Shown piece by piece: positions 28,935-38,414 of a DNA stretch of 64,000 bases (its first letter is position 1; each line of letters starts with the position of its first letter). The translations under genes and the position numbers were made by a program. The stretch lies in contig NZ_BAMT01000010.1 of assembly GCF_000617925.1 (NCBI RefSeq), forward strand, positions 41,435 to 105,434, in the 5' to 3' direction. This DNA is from Methylobacillus glycogenes JCM 2850. Lineage in GTDB: Bacteria > Pseudomonadota > Gammaproteobacteria > Burkholderiales > Methylophilaceae. A model generated the notes under the pieces. That model was not told the origin of the DNA. It worked only from the letters and a program-made list of their open reading frames with translations, and did no database searches.

Positions 28935-31604
28935 GTGCTGGTCAGGAGAAGGTTACCTTTAATCGGGGGCGTGGGAGTGGTGTGTGCAGTCATGGCGGTG
29001 GGCTGCATTTCAGAAACAATGGCGGCGGATGAGGCAGCTGTGCCTGCTACCACTAACGGGCCTGTAGTGCCAGTTGCCGCAGGTAGTACGCAAGCGGTGC
29101 CCGAGCCTGCTATCAAGGTAGATGAGATTGTGGTGAAGGCACCACGGGTGCGTATAGTCAGCCCGCTACCCGGAGTGGGGATAGACAGGGAGCAGGCCGC
29201 TACCAATATTCAAAGCGCCACGGCCAAGGAAATCGCCGAATCACGCGCGATCAATATCACTGAGTACATGAACAACAATATGCAGTCGGTGAGTATCAAT
29301 GACTATGCGGGTAATCCTTTTCAGCAAGACCTCAACTTCCGTGGTTTTACAGCGTCGCCTATGATAGGCACGCCGCAGGGTATCTCGGTTTATCTGGATG
29401 GCGTGCGTGTGAATGAGGCGTTTGGCGATGTAGTGAACTGGGATTTGTTGCCCATGAATGCGATTGCTTCCATGGACTTGCTACCTGGTTCCAGCCCTTT
29501 GTTTGGCTTGAATACCTTGGGTGGGGCACTGGCGATTCGCACCAAGACCGGATTTACCGATAATTTTGCGCGCGGTGAAATCATCAGCGGCGCCTGGGGT
29601 AGGCAGCAGGTTCAGGTCTCCAACGGCGTTAACAATGGCATGTTTGGCCTATTCACGGCTTACAACCATTTCGAGGAAGATGGCTGGCGCCAGAACTCCC
29701 CAAGTAATCTGCGCCAGTTATATAACAACGCAACTTTCAAGTTCAGCAAGGGCGAGATTAACCTCAGCGCGCTCAATGTTGATACAGCCTTGACCGGCAA
29801 TGGCATGTTGCCCTTTGAAATGGCAGAGAACAACCGGAGTTGGGTATTCACTTCACCTGACGAATCAGGCAATAAGTTAGCGCATTACAATCTCAATGGC
29901 CGTTGGGATGTCACTGACAGTTTGTCGATCTCGGCCTTGGCCTATAGACGGAATATGCACCAGACGGGGACAAGTGGTGATGTCTATGAGTCTTATCAGC
30001 GCTTGATAGGGCGGTATGGCGTTCCGATAGAAAATCCATCAGACCCTTGTTATCAGGTGGTCAGCGAGGCTTGTCCCGACTCCACCAAGTTGAACGGTAT
30101 GTTCAATCTTTCGCAACTTGATCAGAAGTCCAAAGGCTGGGCTTTGCAATTAATGTGGGAGCTCGGCGCACATCAGGTGACGGCAGGGGTCACTACGGAT
30201 AGTAACGAGGTGCAATTTCTGCAGAGCCAACAGCTTGCAGAAATCAACGATAACCGCGAAGTGCATTATTCCGATGATCCACGCTATACCTATGGTTCCT
30301 GGGGCATCGTGGCTGCCGTGCGTAAAATTATCAGAAATGATCTAGAGGGCAGCAGCCGTACCAAGGCGCTGTTCTTCAGTGATACCTGGTCTCCAAGTGA
30401 TAATTTGCACATCACTTTTGGTAGCAGGTGGAACTGGTCCAATGTAAAAAATACCCTGATTTCAGACCGTGGCAAGGACTTGTATAACTTTGATACCAGG
30501 GATTTTCTGCCTGCACGTAATCGCTGCAAGGGCAGCAGCCCCACCGATAACGCACGCTGGGTTTGTACCGATGGGGATTATGACTACCGTAGTTTCAATC
30601 CTTCATTAGGCGCGGTATGGCAGGTAAGTGAGGTTTTTTCCACTTACGCCAATATCAGTAGGGGCGCTCGCGTGCCTACCGTGATTGAGTTGGGGTGCGC
30701 GCGGGATTACACCAAGGATAATGAACCTGCGAGCACCAATTACCAATATGGTTGTTCCATCCCGACCTCATTGTCTGCCGACCCTTATCTGAAGCAAATT
30801 CGGTCAACGGCCTATGAGCTGGGTTTCCGCGGCCTGGTGGGCGGTTTTAGCTGGAATGTGGGCGCTTTCCGTACCGAGTTGAAGGATGACATCTTGTTTA
30901 TGCCCTTGGGGCGCAAAAACCGTGGTGTCTTCGATAATTTTGGTGAGACCCTGCGGCAAGGGATAGAAAGCGGCATTGCGGGAGAGTGGGGCAAGAGCCG
31001 CTTCAGGCTCAACTACACCTACCTGCTGGCCACCTTCGAATCTCCAGCCAATGCCATTAATCCCAATAACAGCAGCAATACTGCAACCACCACCTTGCAG
31101 TCTTACGTCAATATCGAGCCTGGCGATCATCTTCCAGGCATGCCCAGGCACATCATGCAGGCCAGTTGGAATTATCGTTTCACTGAACGATTCGACACCA
31201 CGCTGAGTATGGTCATGCACTCCTCGGCCTATGTGCGTGGCAATGAAAATAACGAGCACAGGGCGCGGGCTGCCAGTCATACGGTGTACTCAGGCGCAGA
31301 TCGTGACCCTTACGATTACCTCGGCAGAGGGAGCAACTCGGGTTATGCCGTCTTCAATCTGCGCGCGACCTATAAATTTGATCGCGGCATCACCTTATTC
31401 TTCAAGGCTGACAACATCTTCGACAAGGATTATGCGACCGCAGGTGATTTGGGACGTAATCCTTTTGGCGCCAATGGTCAGTTCAACCCTAATACCGAGC
31501 AGTGGCAAAACACAACCTTTATTGGCCCCGGAGCACCCAGAGCCATGTGGGTGGGCTTGGCTTTCGACTTGAACTGGAAAAAGCTCGGGGCTAATGGCAA
31601 GTAA
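28935..31604 (+). CDS. TonB-dependent outer membrane receptor
   Basis: 889 residues, GTG start after 'gaaggagagagc'. Signal peptide ends near 'SETMAADEAA'. 'DEIVVKAPRVR' resembles a TonB box, followed by a plug domain ('ISVYLDGVRVNEAFGDV', 'LPGSSPLFGLNTLGGALAI') and a 22-strand-type barrel. The C-terminus resembles barrel ends but is 'LNWKKLGANGK' after 'VGLAFDLNW'. Ligand unknown: the barrel resembles siderophore/metal receptors, and neither TonB nor transporter genes lie next to it. Intact. Confidence 0.88.
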   Translation: MLVRRRLPLIGGVGVVCAVMAVGCISETMAADEAAVPATTNGPVVPVAAGSTQAVPEPAIKVDEIVVKAPRVRIVSPLPGVGIDREQAATNIQSATAKEIAESRAINITEYMNNNMQSVSINDYAGNPFQQDLNFRGFTASPMIGTPQGISVYLDGVRVNEAFGDVVNWDLLPMNAIASMDLLPGSSPLFGLNTLGGALAIRTKTGFTDNFARGEIISGAWGRQQVQVSNGVNNGMFGLFTAYNHFEEDGWRQNSPSNLRQLYNNATFKFSKGEINLSALNVDTALTGNGMLPFEMAENNRSWVFTSPDESGNKLAHYNLNGRWDVTDSLSISALAYRRNMHQTGTSGDVYESYQRLIGRYGVPIENPSDPCYQVVSEACPDSTKLNGMFNLSQLDQKSKGWALQLMWELGAHQVTAGVTTDSNEVQFLQSQQLAEINDNREVHYSDDPRYTYGSWGIVAAVRKIIRNDLEGSSRTKALFFSDTWSPSDNLHITFGSRWNWSNVKNTLISDRGKDLYNFDTRDFLPARNRCKGSSPTDNARWVCTDGDYDYRSFNPSLGAVWQVSEVFSTYANISRGARVPTVIELGCARDYTKDNEPASTNYQYGCSIPTSLSADPYLKQIRSTAYELGFRGLVGGFSWNVGAFRTELKDDILFMPLGRKNRGVFDNFGETLRQGIESGIAGEWGKSRFRLNYTYLLATFESPANAINPNNSSNTATTTLQSYVNIEPGDHLPGMPRHIMQASWNYRFTERFDTTLSMVMHSSAYVRGNENNEHRARAASHTVYSGADRDPYDYLGRGSNSGYAVFNLRATYKFDRGITLFFKADNIFDKDYATAGDLGRNPFGANGQFNPNTEQWQNTTFIGPGAPRAMWVGLAFDLNWKKLGANGK

Positions 31605-31971
31605 TGGTTTGGTTGTTGGTGGTTGCAACCAGCGACTTTGGTTGCATTTAGCCGCCATCTAGAACTGGCAGCCTGAAAAGAAATGCTCGCCAAGGTGGCA
31701 CTCATTAGTCCGTATGGACTAATGACTGCGCAAGTACCTAGCAAATTTCGGCTGTAAATCCAGGCATATGTTAATGATTTGTAACATTTTTACATCTTGT
31801 CATGAATTTTGGTAGTCACAGGCCACTCGCTCCTAGCGAGTATGCCAGGTCAAGTCAGGCCTGAAAGTTGCAGTAGCTGAGTGGTGATGGTTGGTATTGC
31901 GCTGGCCATCCTTGAGAGGCGGCTTCGTTCATAGAAGTCAAATCAATGAGAAAGCAACAACAAGGAGACTG
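31605..31971. promoter_or_regulatory. Intergenic region with palindromes before the first PEP-CTERM gene
   Basis: This 367-bp stretch has no gene. It holds a third TGGTTGCAACCA palindrome just after the receptor gene (31620-31631), a 10-bp stem cattagtcc-gtat-ggactaatg (31702-31725 with flanks) containing TAGTCC-N4-GGACTA, and an inverted repeat actcgct-cct-agcgagt (31825-31841). A block 'cttgtcatgaat' near 31796 resembles one at 33961. No strong T-run terminator and no clear -35/-10 were found. Confidence 0.6.
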
Positions 31972-32849
31972 ATGATGAAAATGAAATCCATGGCGTTGGT
32001 ATTTGCCATGCTGGCTACAGCATCCTCCGCTTATGCGGGTGATTTTGTGCATTTGCGTGATGATCTGGCAAACCTAACCGTTGGTAATGGTGGCTTGGTT
32101 AACGGGATTAACAATCCTCGTTCAGATAAATTCTATCTTGACGCAACTAACATCAATTGGTTGGCTGGCTATGATAATCCTGAGGACAATCCAGGCAATC
32201 TGGTTGCTACCTCAATTACCTATAAAGCACATTCCACAACTGCGCCTTATGGTGTTGTAGGCAATGGCGTGCTGACTTTGCTTGACTACAAGATTACTAG
32301 CAATGTTGTCTTGGTGCCTGGGGTAGCTCAGGCGACTATCTTCGACTTTGTTTTCCAAGATAGCCGTGACAATAGCCTGGTGTTTGGTACTCGCTATATC
32401 AATGAAGTAGATAACAACCAGGAAGTTAACTTCCTCTACCGTTATGGCTTTGAGGGTTACTCCGCGTCTGCAGCTTGGCTGTATCTGTCCGACTATGACT
32501 TGAATCTGTATCAATCTGGCCGTACCGATGATCACAGCTTCGGTTCATCCGTTGCCTATGATGCTGATGCGATTCGCTTCAAGTCCGATGTCAGCGCATC
32601 TGAAGGTAATCCAAACAGCGGTTTGTACTTGGTTAAGACCGACGCAACCAGCTACGTCTGGGGGGATAAAGCGATTGGTTTCTACCAGGCTGGTGAAGAA
32701 GGTCAGGCCGTTGTCGGTGGTTCTATTGGTGGTTTTATTCCAACAACAGTGGCAGCGGTACCTGAGCCATCGGAATATGCCTGATGCTGCTGGGCCTTGG
32801 CATGGTGGGTTTTGTGGCCACACGCCGCAAGAAGCACAACCTGGCTTAA
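31972..32849 (+). CDS. PEP-CTERM sorting-domain protein 1 (one-base frameshift)
   Basis: About 292 residues after repair. Signal peptide ends 'ASSAYAGDF'. The C-terminus carries 'VPEPSEYALMLLGLGMVGF' then a basic end 'ATRRKKHNLA', a PEP-CTERM tripartite signal (Pro-Glu-Pro, one helix, Arg cluster) recognised by exosortase. A C is missing near 32780 (tatgcctgatg). The ribosome site is 'aaggagactg'. The body resembles the next gene, e.g. 'SDKFYLD' and 'NPNSGLYLV', so the two are paralogues. Function of the body unknown. Confidence 0.88.
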
Positions 32850-32919
32850 TGCCGGGGCGTCATGTATCAGCTGATGCATGATCTGGTTGTACACATTGGA
32901 GAAGTCGTAAATTAGAACG

Positions 32920-32950
32920 GAGTCATTGCCTGCTCATAAGGCAATGACTC
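32920..32950 (+). other. 12-bp hairpin just upstream of PEP-CTERM gene 2
   Basis: gagtcattgcct (32920-32931), 7-nt loop, aggcaatgactc (32939-32950): a perfect 12-bp stem ending 20 bp before the ATG. With no T-run it is not a clear terminator; it could be an attenuator, a protein-binding operator or a 5'-end stabiliser. Confidence 0.6.
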
Positions 32951-32970
32951 ATATAATAGGGGATTAATAA

Positions 32971-33792
32971 ATGCAAGTTTCATTCAAGCAAGCTATCGTC
33001 GGTGCAGCTTTGGCTGTGGTTAGTGTCAGCAGCGCTTACGCTGGCAGTTTTGTAGATGTATTGAACACGGGTGCTCGTACGCCTGGTAGCACAAACATTG
33101 CCAGTTCTGATAAGTTTTTCCTGACAGGTGGCATTCCTTCAACTTGGGTTCAACAGGCGTCGGTGACCACTTCTGTTTACTCCCCTATCAACAACACCAT
33201 CAAGGTCGGTACTTTCATCGACACCGTATGGTTGGATGCAACCACTGATCAATTGATCATTGGTAGCTACTTCCAATTGTTGCCTAATTATCCTACTGGC
33301 AACATCCATGGTGGCGGTGGGATCTCTGAAATCAACTCTATCGTCCGCACCGGCTTCGCTAATGTAGATACTGTCTCCGCTGCCTGGTACTACGCTTCCG
33401 GCACCTACAATGGTGCTGAAGATGGCTACCGTCTGCGTGATCCCTCACGTTCCAACTATGTCGCCAGCTACAATGCCAACAATGCCGCTTCCTACCTGGA
33501 TCTGGACAAGGTTGCTATTCGTACCGATGTCAGTCTCGGTGAAGACAATCCTAACTCTGGTATCTACTTCCTGAGCGTAGATGCTGACCAGTACACCTAT
33601 GAGTTCGGTAGCAATGCCATTCGCATCGTACAGGGTGCTTCCAGCAGCGAAGGTGGTCGCAAGGCGGCTGAAATGTGGCTGAGTGGCTTCCGTGTGGTGG
33701 CAGTGGCTGCAGTTCCAGAGCCATCTGAATACGCATTGATGCTGGTTGGTCTGGGACTGCTGGGCTTTGCTGCACGTCGTCGCCAAGCTTAA
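32971..33792 (+). CDS. PEP-CTERM sorting-domain protein 2
   Basis: 273 residues, intact. Signal peptide ends 'SSAYAGSF'. C-terminus 'VPEPSEYALMLVGLGLLGFA' then 'ARRRQA', a textbook PEP-CTERM signal. The body shares 'SDKFFL', 'NPNSGIYFL' and 'YSP/AY' style segments with gene 1, so it is a tandem paralogue that diverged. Ribosome site 'taggggattaataa'. Likely surface-anchored or secreted and processed by the exosortase encoded 9 kb downstream. Confidence 0.9.
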   Translation: MQVSFKQAIVGAALAVVSVSSAYAGSFVDVLNTGARTPGSTNIASSDKFFLTGGIPSTWVQQASVTTSVYSPINNTIKVGTFIDTVWLDATTDQLIIGSYFQLLPNYPTGNIHGGGGISEINSIVRTGFANVDTVSAAWYYASGTYNGAEDGYRLRDPSRSNYVASYNANNAASYLDLDKVAIRTDVSLGEDNPNSGIYFLSVDADQYTYEFGSNAIRIVQGASSSEGGRKAAEMWLSGFRVVAVAAVPEPSEYALMLVGLGLLGFAARRRQA

Positions 33793-33806
33793 TTAAGCTG
33801 AGCACG

Positions 33807-33837
33807 TAAATGCACGCGCTTATCAGGCGTGCATTTA
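33807..33837 (+). other. Hairpin after PEP-CTERM gene 2
   Basis: taaatgcacgc (33807-33817) / gcgtgcattta (33827-33837), 11 bp, 9-nt loop. It is followed within 20 bp by the stronger terminator hairpin. Together the two end the PEP-CTERM transcript. Confidence 0.5.
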
Positions 33838-33851
33838 GTCATGCTAAGAGT

Positions 33852-33889
33852 AAATGAATAAGTCGGCTTCATGCCGACTTATTCATTTT
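33852..33889 (+). terminator. Terminator after the PEP-CTERM genes
   Basis: 16-bp perfect stem aaatgaataagtcggc / gccgacttattcattt, loop ttcat, followed by a T-rich tail (ttttg). Strong hairpin and a modest T-run. Confidence 0.8.
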
Positions 33890-33952
33890 GGGTATTGTGT
33901 TGGTGCCTATTCCTGAAGTTGTAGCACATACTGGGAATGGCGAGCGAAGGTG

Positions 33953-34046
33953 TGACAAGACTTGTCATAAATCTATAGCAGTTGCACAGTAGCATCCGCA
34001 AGGCCATTCATGCAGTGAGTGAGTCTGATTTAGTCCATAGGGACTA
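33953..34046. promoter_or_regulatory. Operator-like palindromes before the CAAX protease gene
   Basis: TGACAAG-a-CTTGTCA (33953-33967) is a perfect 15-nt palindrome. TAGTCC-atag-GGACTA (34031-34046) is the second copy of the motif at 31706-31721. The genes from 34119 to 43128 follow on the same strand with small gaps, so this may be the main promoter region of the eps operon. No sigma-54 style GG-N10-GC element with good TTGC was found here. Confidence 0.5.
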
Positions 34047-34118
34047 TTGAAATGAGAATGCCTGTCATTTGGCGATTTGATTTTGTATCATGAGCGTATT
34101 TCAAACTAAGGCACATGC

Positions 34119-34793
34119 ATGAACAGGGCATCACTGGGGCCGATAAGTAGCCGTGTTATTCCCTTCGCGGTCTATATGCTATTCATGGCAGGGGTAGACC
34201 TGATCGGCGCAGTTGTGCCTGAGGGTTTTGATCTGCGATGGTTATATGGAGTCAAGGTTGGCTTGGTTGCCTACTTGCTTTGGACATTGCGCAAACACTA
34301 TATCGAGCTTGGTGGCTTGTCGTTGCTTAGTTTGAAGTCGTGGTTGAGCGCAATCAGCATTGGTGTGCTAGTATTTGTCGCTTGGATTAACCTGGATGCC
34401 CCGTGGATGTTACTGGGCGGGCCATCGCAAGGCTTCAATCCGGGGCAGGGTGTCGAAGCGTGTCTCCTAATGGTGACAAGAATTGTCGGTGCTGCCCTAG
34501 TAGTGCCTCTGATGGAAGAGTTGTTCTGGCGTTCTTTCCTGATGCGCTGGATACAAAATCAGGACTTCCTCAAGGTGGAGCCGGCCACGGTTGGTGCTGT
34601 GGCATTACTGGTTTCTTCACTACTTTTTGCCATAGAGCATAACCTATGGTTTGCTGGTCTGGTTGCGGGGCTGGCATACGGATTGCTTTACATCCGGAGC
34701 AGAACAATATGGATGCCGATCATCGCGCATGCGGTGACCAACGGTGTATTGGGAGTTTGGATTATCTATACCGGTAACTGGCATTACTGGTAG
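34119..34793 (+). CDS. CAAX/CPBP-type intramembrane protease (PEP-CTERM-associated)
   Basis: 224 residues, mostly hydrophobic. The CPBP/ABI motifs are present: 'MEELFWRSFLMRW' with Glu133, Glu134 and Arg138, 'FAIEHNLWFAGL' with His174, and 'PIIAHAVTNGVLG'. Proteins of this type (pepcterm_CAAX) accompany exosortase/EPS loci. It could process or regulate a membrane substrate; the substrate is unknown. Intact, 19 bp before the next gene. Confidence 0.85.
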   Translation: MNRASLGPISSRVIPFAVYMLFMAGVDLIGAVVPEGFDLRWLYGVKVGLVAYLLWTLRKHYIELGGLSLLSLKSWLSAISIGVLVFVAWINLDAPWMLLGGPSQGFNPGQGVEACLLMVTRIVGAALVVPLMEELFWRSFLMRWIQNQDFLKVEPATVGAVALLVSSLLFAIEHNLWFAGLVAGLAYGLLYIRSRTIWMPIIAHAVTNGVLGVWIIYTGNWHYW

Positions 34794-34812
34794 CCATTGG
34801 GGAAGTATTTCT

Positions 34813-36018
34813 TTGCGACTAACAGACTCTACTCATTATAAAAAGCTGGTTATCACGGCAGTCATAGGTTGGAATGCAGTGGGTTATTCCGACCCTGTGC
34901 TGGCTCGTGAAGGTGATGTCATACGGCCCTATGTCAGTGCAACATATGTTTATGATGACAACCTGAGGCGCCGCTCTGACAAGGAGTCCGATACGAGTGT
35001 AGTGGGCCGGGTTGGCATTATTCTGGATAAGGATATTAGTCAGCAGAATTTCTACGCCAATATCGGTGTGAATGAAACCAAATACAACAAAAATTCAGAG
35101 TTAGACAATACAGGTAAAGATATTGTCGCTCGATGGAACTGGGCAGTGGGCTCGCAATTCCGGGGCAAGGTTGAGTACTATAAAAACGAGGCTATGCTGC
35201 CTTTTGCGGATTTTCGTGGTGTGGAATTGAATATGCGTATTCAGGAGCGTAAAACTTTTGAAGCAAACTGGCGTTTCCATTCCAGTTGGCGCGCGCGCTT
35301 TGGTGTGCAGCGCCAGGATGTTGAGTATGACTCTCAAACATTGAATGCGGCTTCTTTTCAGGAAAATTCCCAGCACGTAGGTTTGGACTATTTAGCTGAG
35401 TCAGGCAGTAAGGTTGGCTTGGTCTTCACTAATGGGCGTGGCACGCGGCCCTTTGATAGGCCTGCTTTTTTCCCGGGGATTGGTACCGTGTTTGTCAATA
35501 ATGACTACAGGCAGCAATCACTCAAGGCGGACATACTTTGGCTTTATTCTGCCAAAACACGATTTGAATTTTTGGGGGGGTATGTTGATCGTAAACATGA
35601 CAGCTTCTCACAGCGCGATTTTTCCGGATTTAATGCCCACGGGAACATGGTGTGGTCCATTACCGACAAAACCTCTTTCAAGACAGCCGCATGGCGCGAT
35701 GCAAATGCTATATCAATCGTAACTGCCAGCTATGTGATTGATAGTGGCGCAAGTGCAAGCATCTCCTATAGCGCAACGAGTAAGATCCTGCTGTCAACTT
35801 CAGCCAGGTATCAACAACTAAAATTTGAAGGCGATATCACCGGGCAAGATCAAGGTCGTACCGACAAGAATAAGGTTTTTTCTTTTGGGGTAACGTACAG
35901 CCCTCTTGAATCGTTAAGTTTCACTACTGGTCTAAATAGAAGTTTGCGTGACTCAACCTCACCAATTTTAAACTACAACTCGACAAGCATTTCGCTTACT
36001 GGTCGTTATGAATTCTGA
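34813..36018 (+). CDS. epsL: Exosortase-linked outer membrane beta-barrel protein EpsL
   Basis: About 401 residues from a TTG at 34813 (preceded by ggggaag). An in-frame GTG at 34744 would overlap the previous gene. N-terminal helix then 'GDVIRPYVSATYVYDDNLRR', an outer-membrane beta-barrel start repeated through the protein; the last residue is Phe after 'LTGRYEF', as in barrels. EpsL-like proteins sit in XrtB EPS clusters and are proposed to act in export across the outer membrane. Intact. Confidence 0.82.
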   Translation: MRLTDSTHYKKLVITAVIGWNAVGYSDPVLAREGDVIRPYVSATYVYDDNLRRRSDKESDTSVVGRVGIILDKDISQQNFYANIGVNETKYNKNSELDNTGKDIVARWNWAVGSQFRGKVEYYKNEAMLPFADFRGVELNMRIQERKTFEANWRFHSSWRARFGVQRQDVEYDSQTLNAASFQENSQHVGLDYLAESGSKVGLVFTNGRGTRPFDRPAFFPGIGTVFVNNDYRQQSLKADILWLYSAKTRFEFLGGYVDRKHDSFSQRDFSGFNAHGNMVWSITDKTSFKTAAWRDANAISIVTASYVIDSGASASISYSATSKILLSTSARYQQLKFEGDITGQDQGRTDKNKVFSFGVTYSPLESLSFTTGLNRSLRDSTSPILNYNSTSISLTGRYEF

Positions 36019-36031
36019 TGGTGTAAGATAA

Positions 36032-37415
36032 ATGACCGTAAATGACATCCCTTTAGTAGCGTTTTTCAAGCAGCTGCTCGACCCGCTGATCATTCTTGGT
36101 ACGCTGTATGTGTTCACCCTGTTGTTTGGTGAGCCTTTTAATGGCTACTACCTGATTCTGGCGTTGCTAGCCTACTTTGTTTCCTCTAATGTCTACGAGC
36201 GTCTGGATCTTTACCGTACCTGGCGTAGTGGCAAGATACTTGGTTATATCCGCGATATTCTCTTTGGCTGGGGTATTGTCATCGCTGTGCTGATGTTCAT
36301 CGGCTATGCCGCTGATCTATCCAGTCAGTATCTGGATGAGATGATATATGCCTGGTTTGCCAGTGTGCCGATGATATTTATTGTCACGCATCTGGCGATA
36401 CGCAAAATTGCCTCGGATTTGCACAAGAATGGTGAAGTCAGGTCCGTAGTGATTATCGGTGCCAATGATATTGGCGTGCGCTTGATCAATCGCATCACGG
36501 ACGACCCGTACCTGTTTATGGAGGTCAAGGGGATCTTTGACGACAGAGAGGTCGCCAGGCACCCCAAGGGCATGCGTAATCTGCCTTTGCTTGGTTCCAT
36601 GTCGGAAATTGCGCCATATGTCCGCGCCAATAATACCCAGATTATTTTCATCAGCCTGCCCATGTCGGCGCAGCCACGCATCAGGCAGTTATTTGAAGAA
36701 TTGCAAGACACCACAGCATCTATTTACTTTGTGCCGGATATCTATATTTTTGATCTGGTACAAGCGCGCTTTGATGATGTGGCTGGTGTGCCTGTGGTCG
36801 CTATTCTTGAGACGCCATTCACCGGTTTCAACAGTTTAATCAAACGGACTAGTGACATTATTTTGGCGTCGCTTATTCTATTAATGCTGTCTCCCATCAT
36901 GCTGACACTGGCTCTGGCCGTGAAGTTGACCTCCCCAGGCCCGGTGATTTTCAAGCAGCGACGTTATGCTGAATGGTGAGGAAATCATTGTCTATAAATT
37001 CCGCTCCATGAAAGTAATGGAAGATGGTGACAAGGTAGTACAGGCGCAGAAGCGAGATCAGCGATTGACACCGATTGGTGGTTTCTTGCGCAAGAACTCA
37101 CTGGATGAGCTGCCGCAGTTCATCAATGTGTTGCAAGGTCAGATGAGTATCGTGGGGCCTAGACCGCATGCCGTTTCTCATAATGAGCAATATCGCAAGC
37201 TGATTCGTGGCTATATGCTGCGGCACAAGGTCAAGCCTGGAATAACAGGCTGGGCGCAGGTGAATGGTTTACGTGGTGAAACTGATACCTTGGACAAGAT
37301 GGAGTCCCGTATCGAGTATGACTTGGATTATTTGCGCCATTGGTCCCTGGCTTTTGACTTCTGGATTATCGTCAGGACGGTGCTGGTTGTGTTCAAAAAA
37401 GATAACGCCTACTAG
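36032..37415 (+). CDS. epsB: Undecaprenyl-phosphate sugar phosphotransferase, priming enzyme (two-base frameshift)
   Basis: About 461 residues after repair. N-terminal membrane helices and a NAD-binding-like domain, then the bacterial sugar transferase domain ('KRTSDIILASLILLMLSPIM', 'PGPVIFKQRRYG', 'KFRSMKV', 'DELPQFINVLQGQMSIVGPR'). At 36968-36969 'tatgctgaat' needs two bases; both gg and cc being collapsed ('tatggcctgaat') gives the conserved 'RRYGLNGEE'. It starts the lipid-linked repeat unit, most likely with glucose-1-phosphate. Confidence 0.9.
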
Positions 37416-37446
37416 GTTGTTTAAATAGATTTGAGGAGATTGGAAA

Positions 37447-38379
37447 GTGAATAACGGATTTGTAACTAACTTCAAGCAATCCAGAACCCTGTGTGTCGGT
37501 GCTGTGATTGTGCTCGCTTTCGCATTGTCGGGCTGTGGCGACAAGCATGAATCCAAAGCCAGCCAGTCTCTGGTTAAGGTCAATGGCAAGGAAATCACCG
37601 TACATCAGCTGAATCAGGAGCTGGGTCGTGCCAACATTCAGGAGAATCAGCGCGAGCAGGCAACGCAGCAGATTCTGACTGCATTGATAGATCGCCAGTT
37701 ACTTGAAGAAGCTGCGCTCAAGGCCAAGGTGGATAGGGATCCAAATGTGATGACCACGATTGAACGTGCGAAATCACAAATCATTGCTCAGGCATATCTG
37801 CAATCCAAGTTAGGCAGTGTCGCCAAGCCAAGCAAAACAGAAATTGAGAATTTTTATAACGAGAATCCTCAATTCTTCAGCAAGCGCAGAATGGTGGAAA
37901 TGGATCAATTGTTGATTGATACTAAATTCGCCAATGATGAATTGAAAACAGCACTTGGCAAACTCAAGACCTTGCAGGAAGTAGCCGCATGGATGGATGC
38001 CCATAATATTCAGTACGATCAAGGTCAGGTTTCACGCAGTGTTGCTGAATTGCCGCCACAGATTTCCGAGCGCCTCAAGGCCGAGGATAAGGGTAAGTTG
38101 TTCGTGATCGGCATGGGCCCTCGCACCATGTTGATCATGATGAACGAGATCAAGGACAGCCCAGTTTCACTTGCAGAAGCAACACCGCAAATTGAAAACA
38201 ATTTGCTGAATAAGGCGCGCAAGGAAGTTGCTGAAAATGAAGTCAAGCGCTTGAAAGCCGATGCCAAGATTGAGTACATCGATAAAAAGATGGAAACAGC
38301 GACTGAAACCAAGGCAGCCAAAAAGAAGCCAAGCTCTACTGAGGATGATATCGCCAGTGGTGTTAGTGGCTTGAAATAA
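37447..38379 (+). CDS. epsD: EpsD family peptidyl-prolyl cis-trans isomerase lipoprotein
   Basis: 310 residues, GTG start after 'gaggagattggaaa'. Signal peptide with lipobox 'FALSGCGDK', so it is a lipoprotein. The middle carries a SurA/PPIC-like domain. It is a standard member of exosortase B EPS clusters and probably helps fold or assemble the export machinery. Intact; 36 bp before epsE. Confidence 0.88.
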   Translation: MNNGFVTNFKQSRTLCVGAVIVLAFALSGCGDKHESKASQSLVKVNGKEITVHQLNQELGRANIQENQREQATQQILTALIDRQLLEEAALKAKVDRDPNVMTTIERAKSQIIAQAYLQSKLGSVAKPSKTEIENFYNENPQFFSKRRMVEMDQLLIDTKFANDELKTALGKLKTLQEVAAWMDAHNIQYDQGQVSRSVAELPPQISERLKAEDKGKLFVIGMGPRTMLIMMNEIKDSPVSLAEATPQIENNLLNKARKEVAENEVKRLKADAKIEYIDKKMETATETKAAKKKPSSTEDDIASGVSGLK

Positions 38380-38414
38380 GTACTCCCCATCCTTAATATC
38401 AGGACGATAGTAAA

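Noticed and set aside
33793..34118. Sigma-54 promoter for PEP-CTERM/eps genes
   Set aside because: PEP-CTERM genes often use such promoters, but I found no GG-N10-GC element with a convincing TTGC before 31972, 32971 or 34119.
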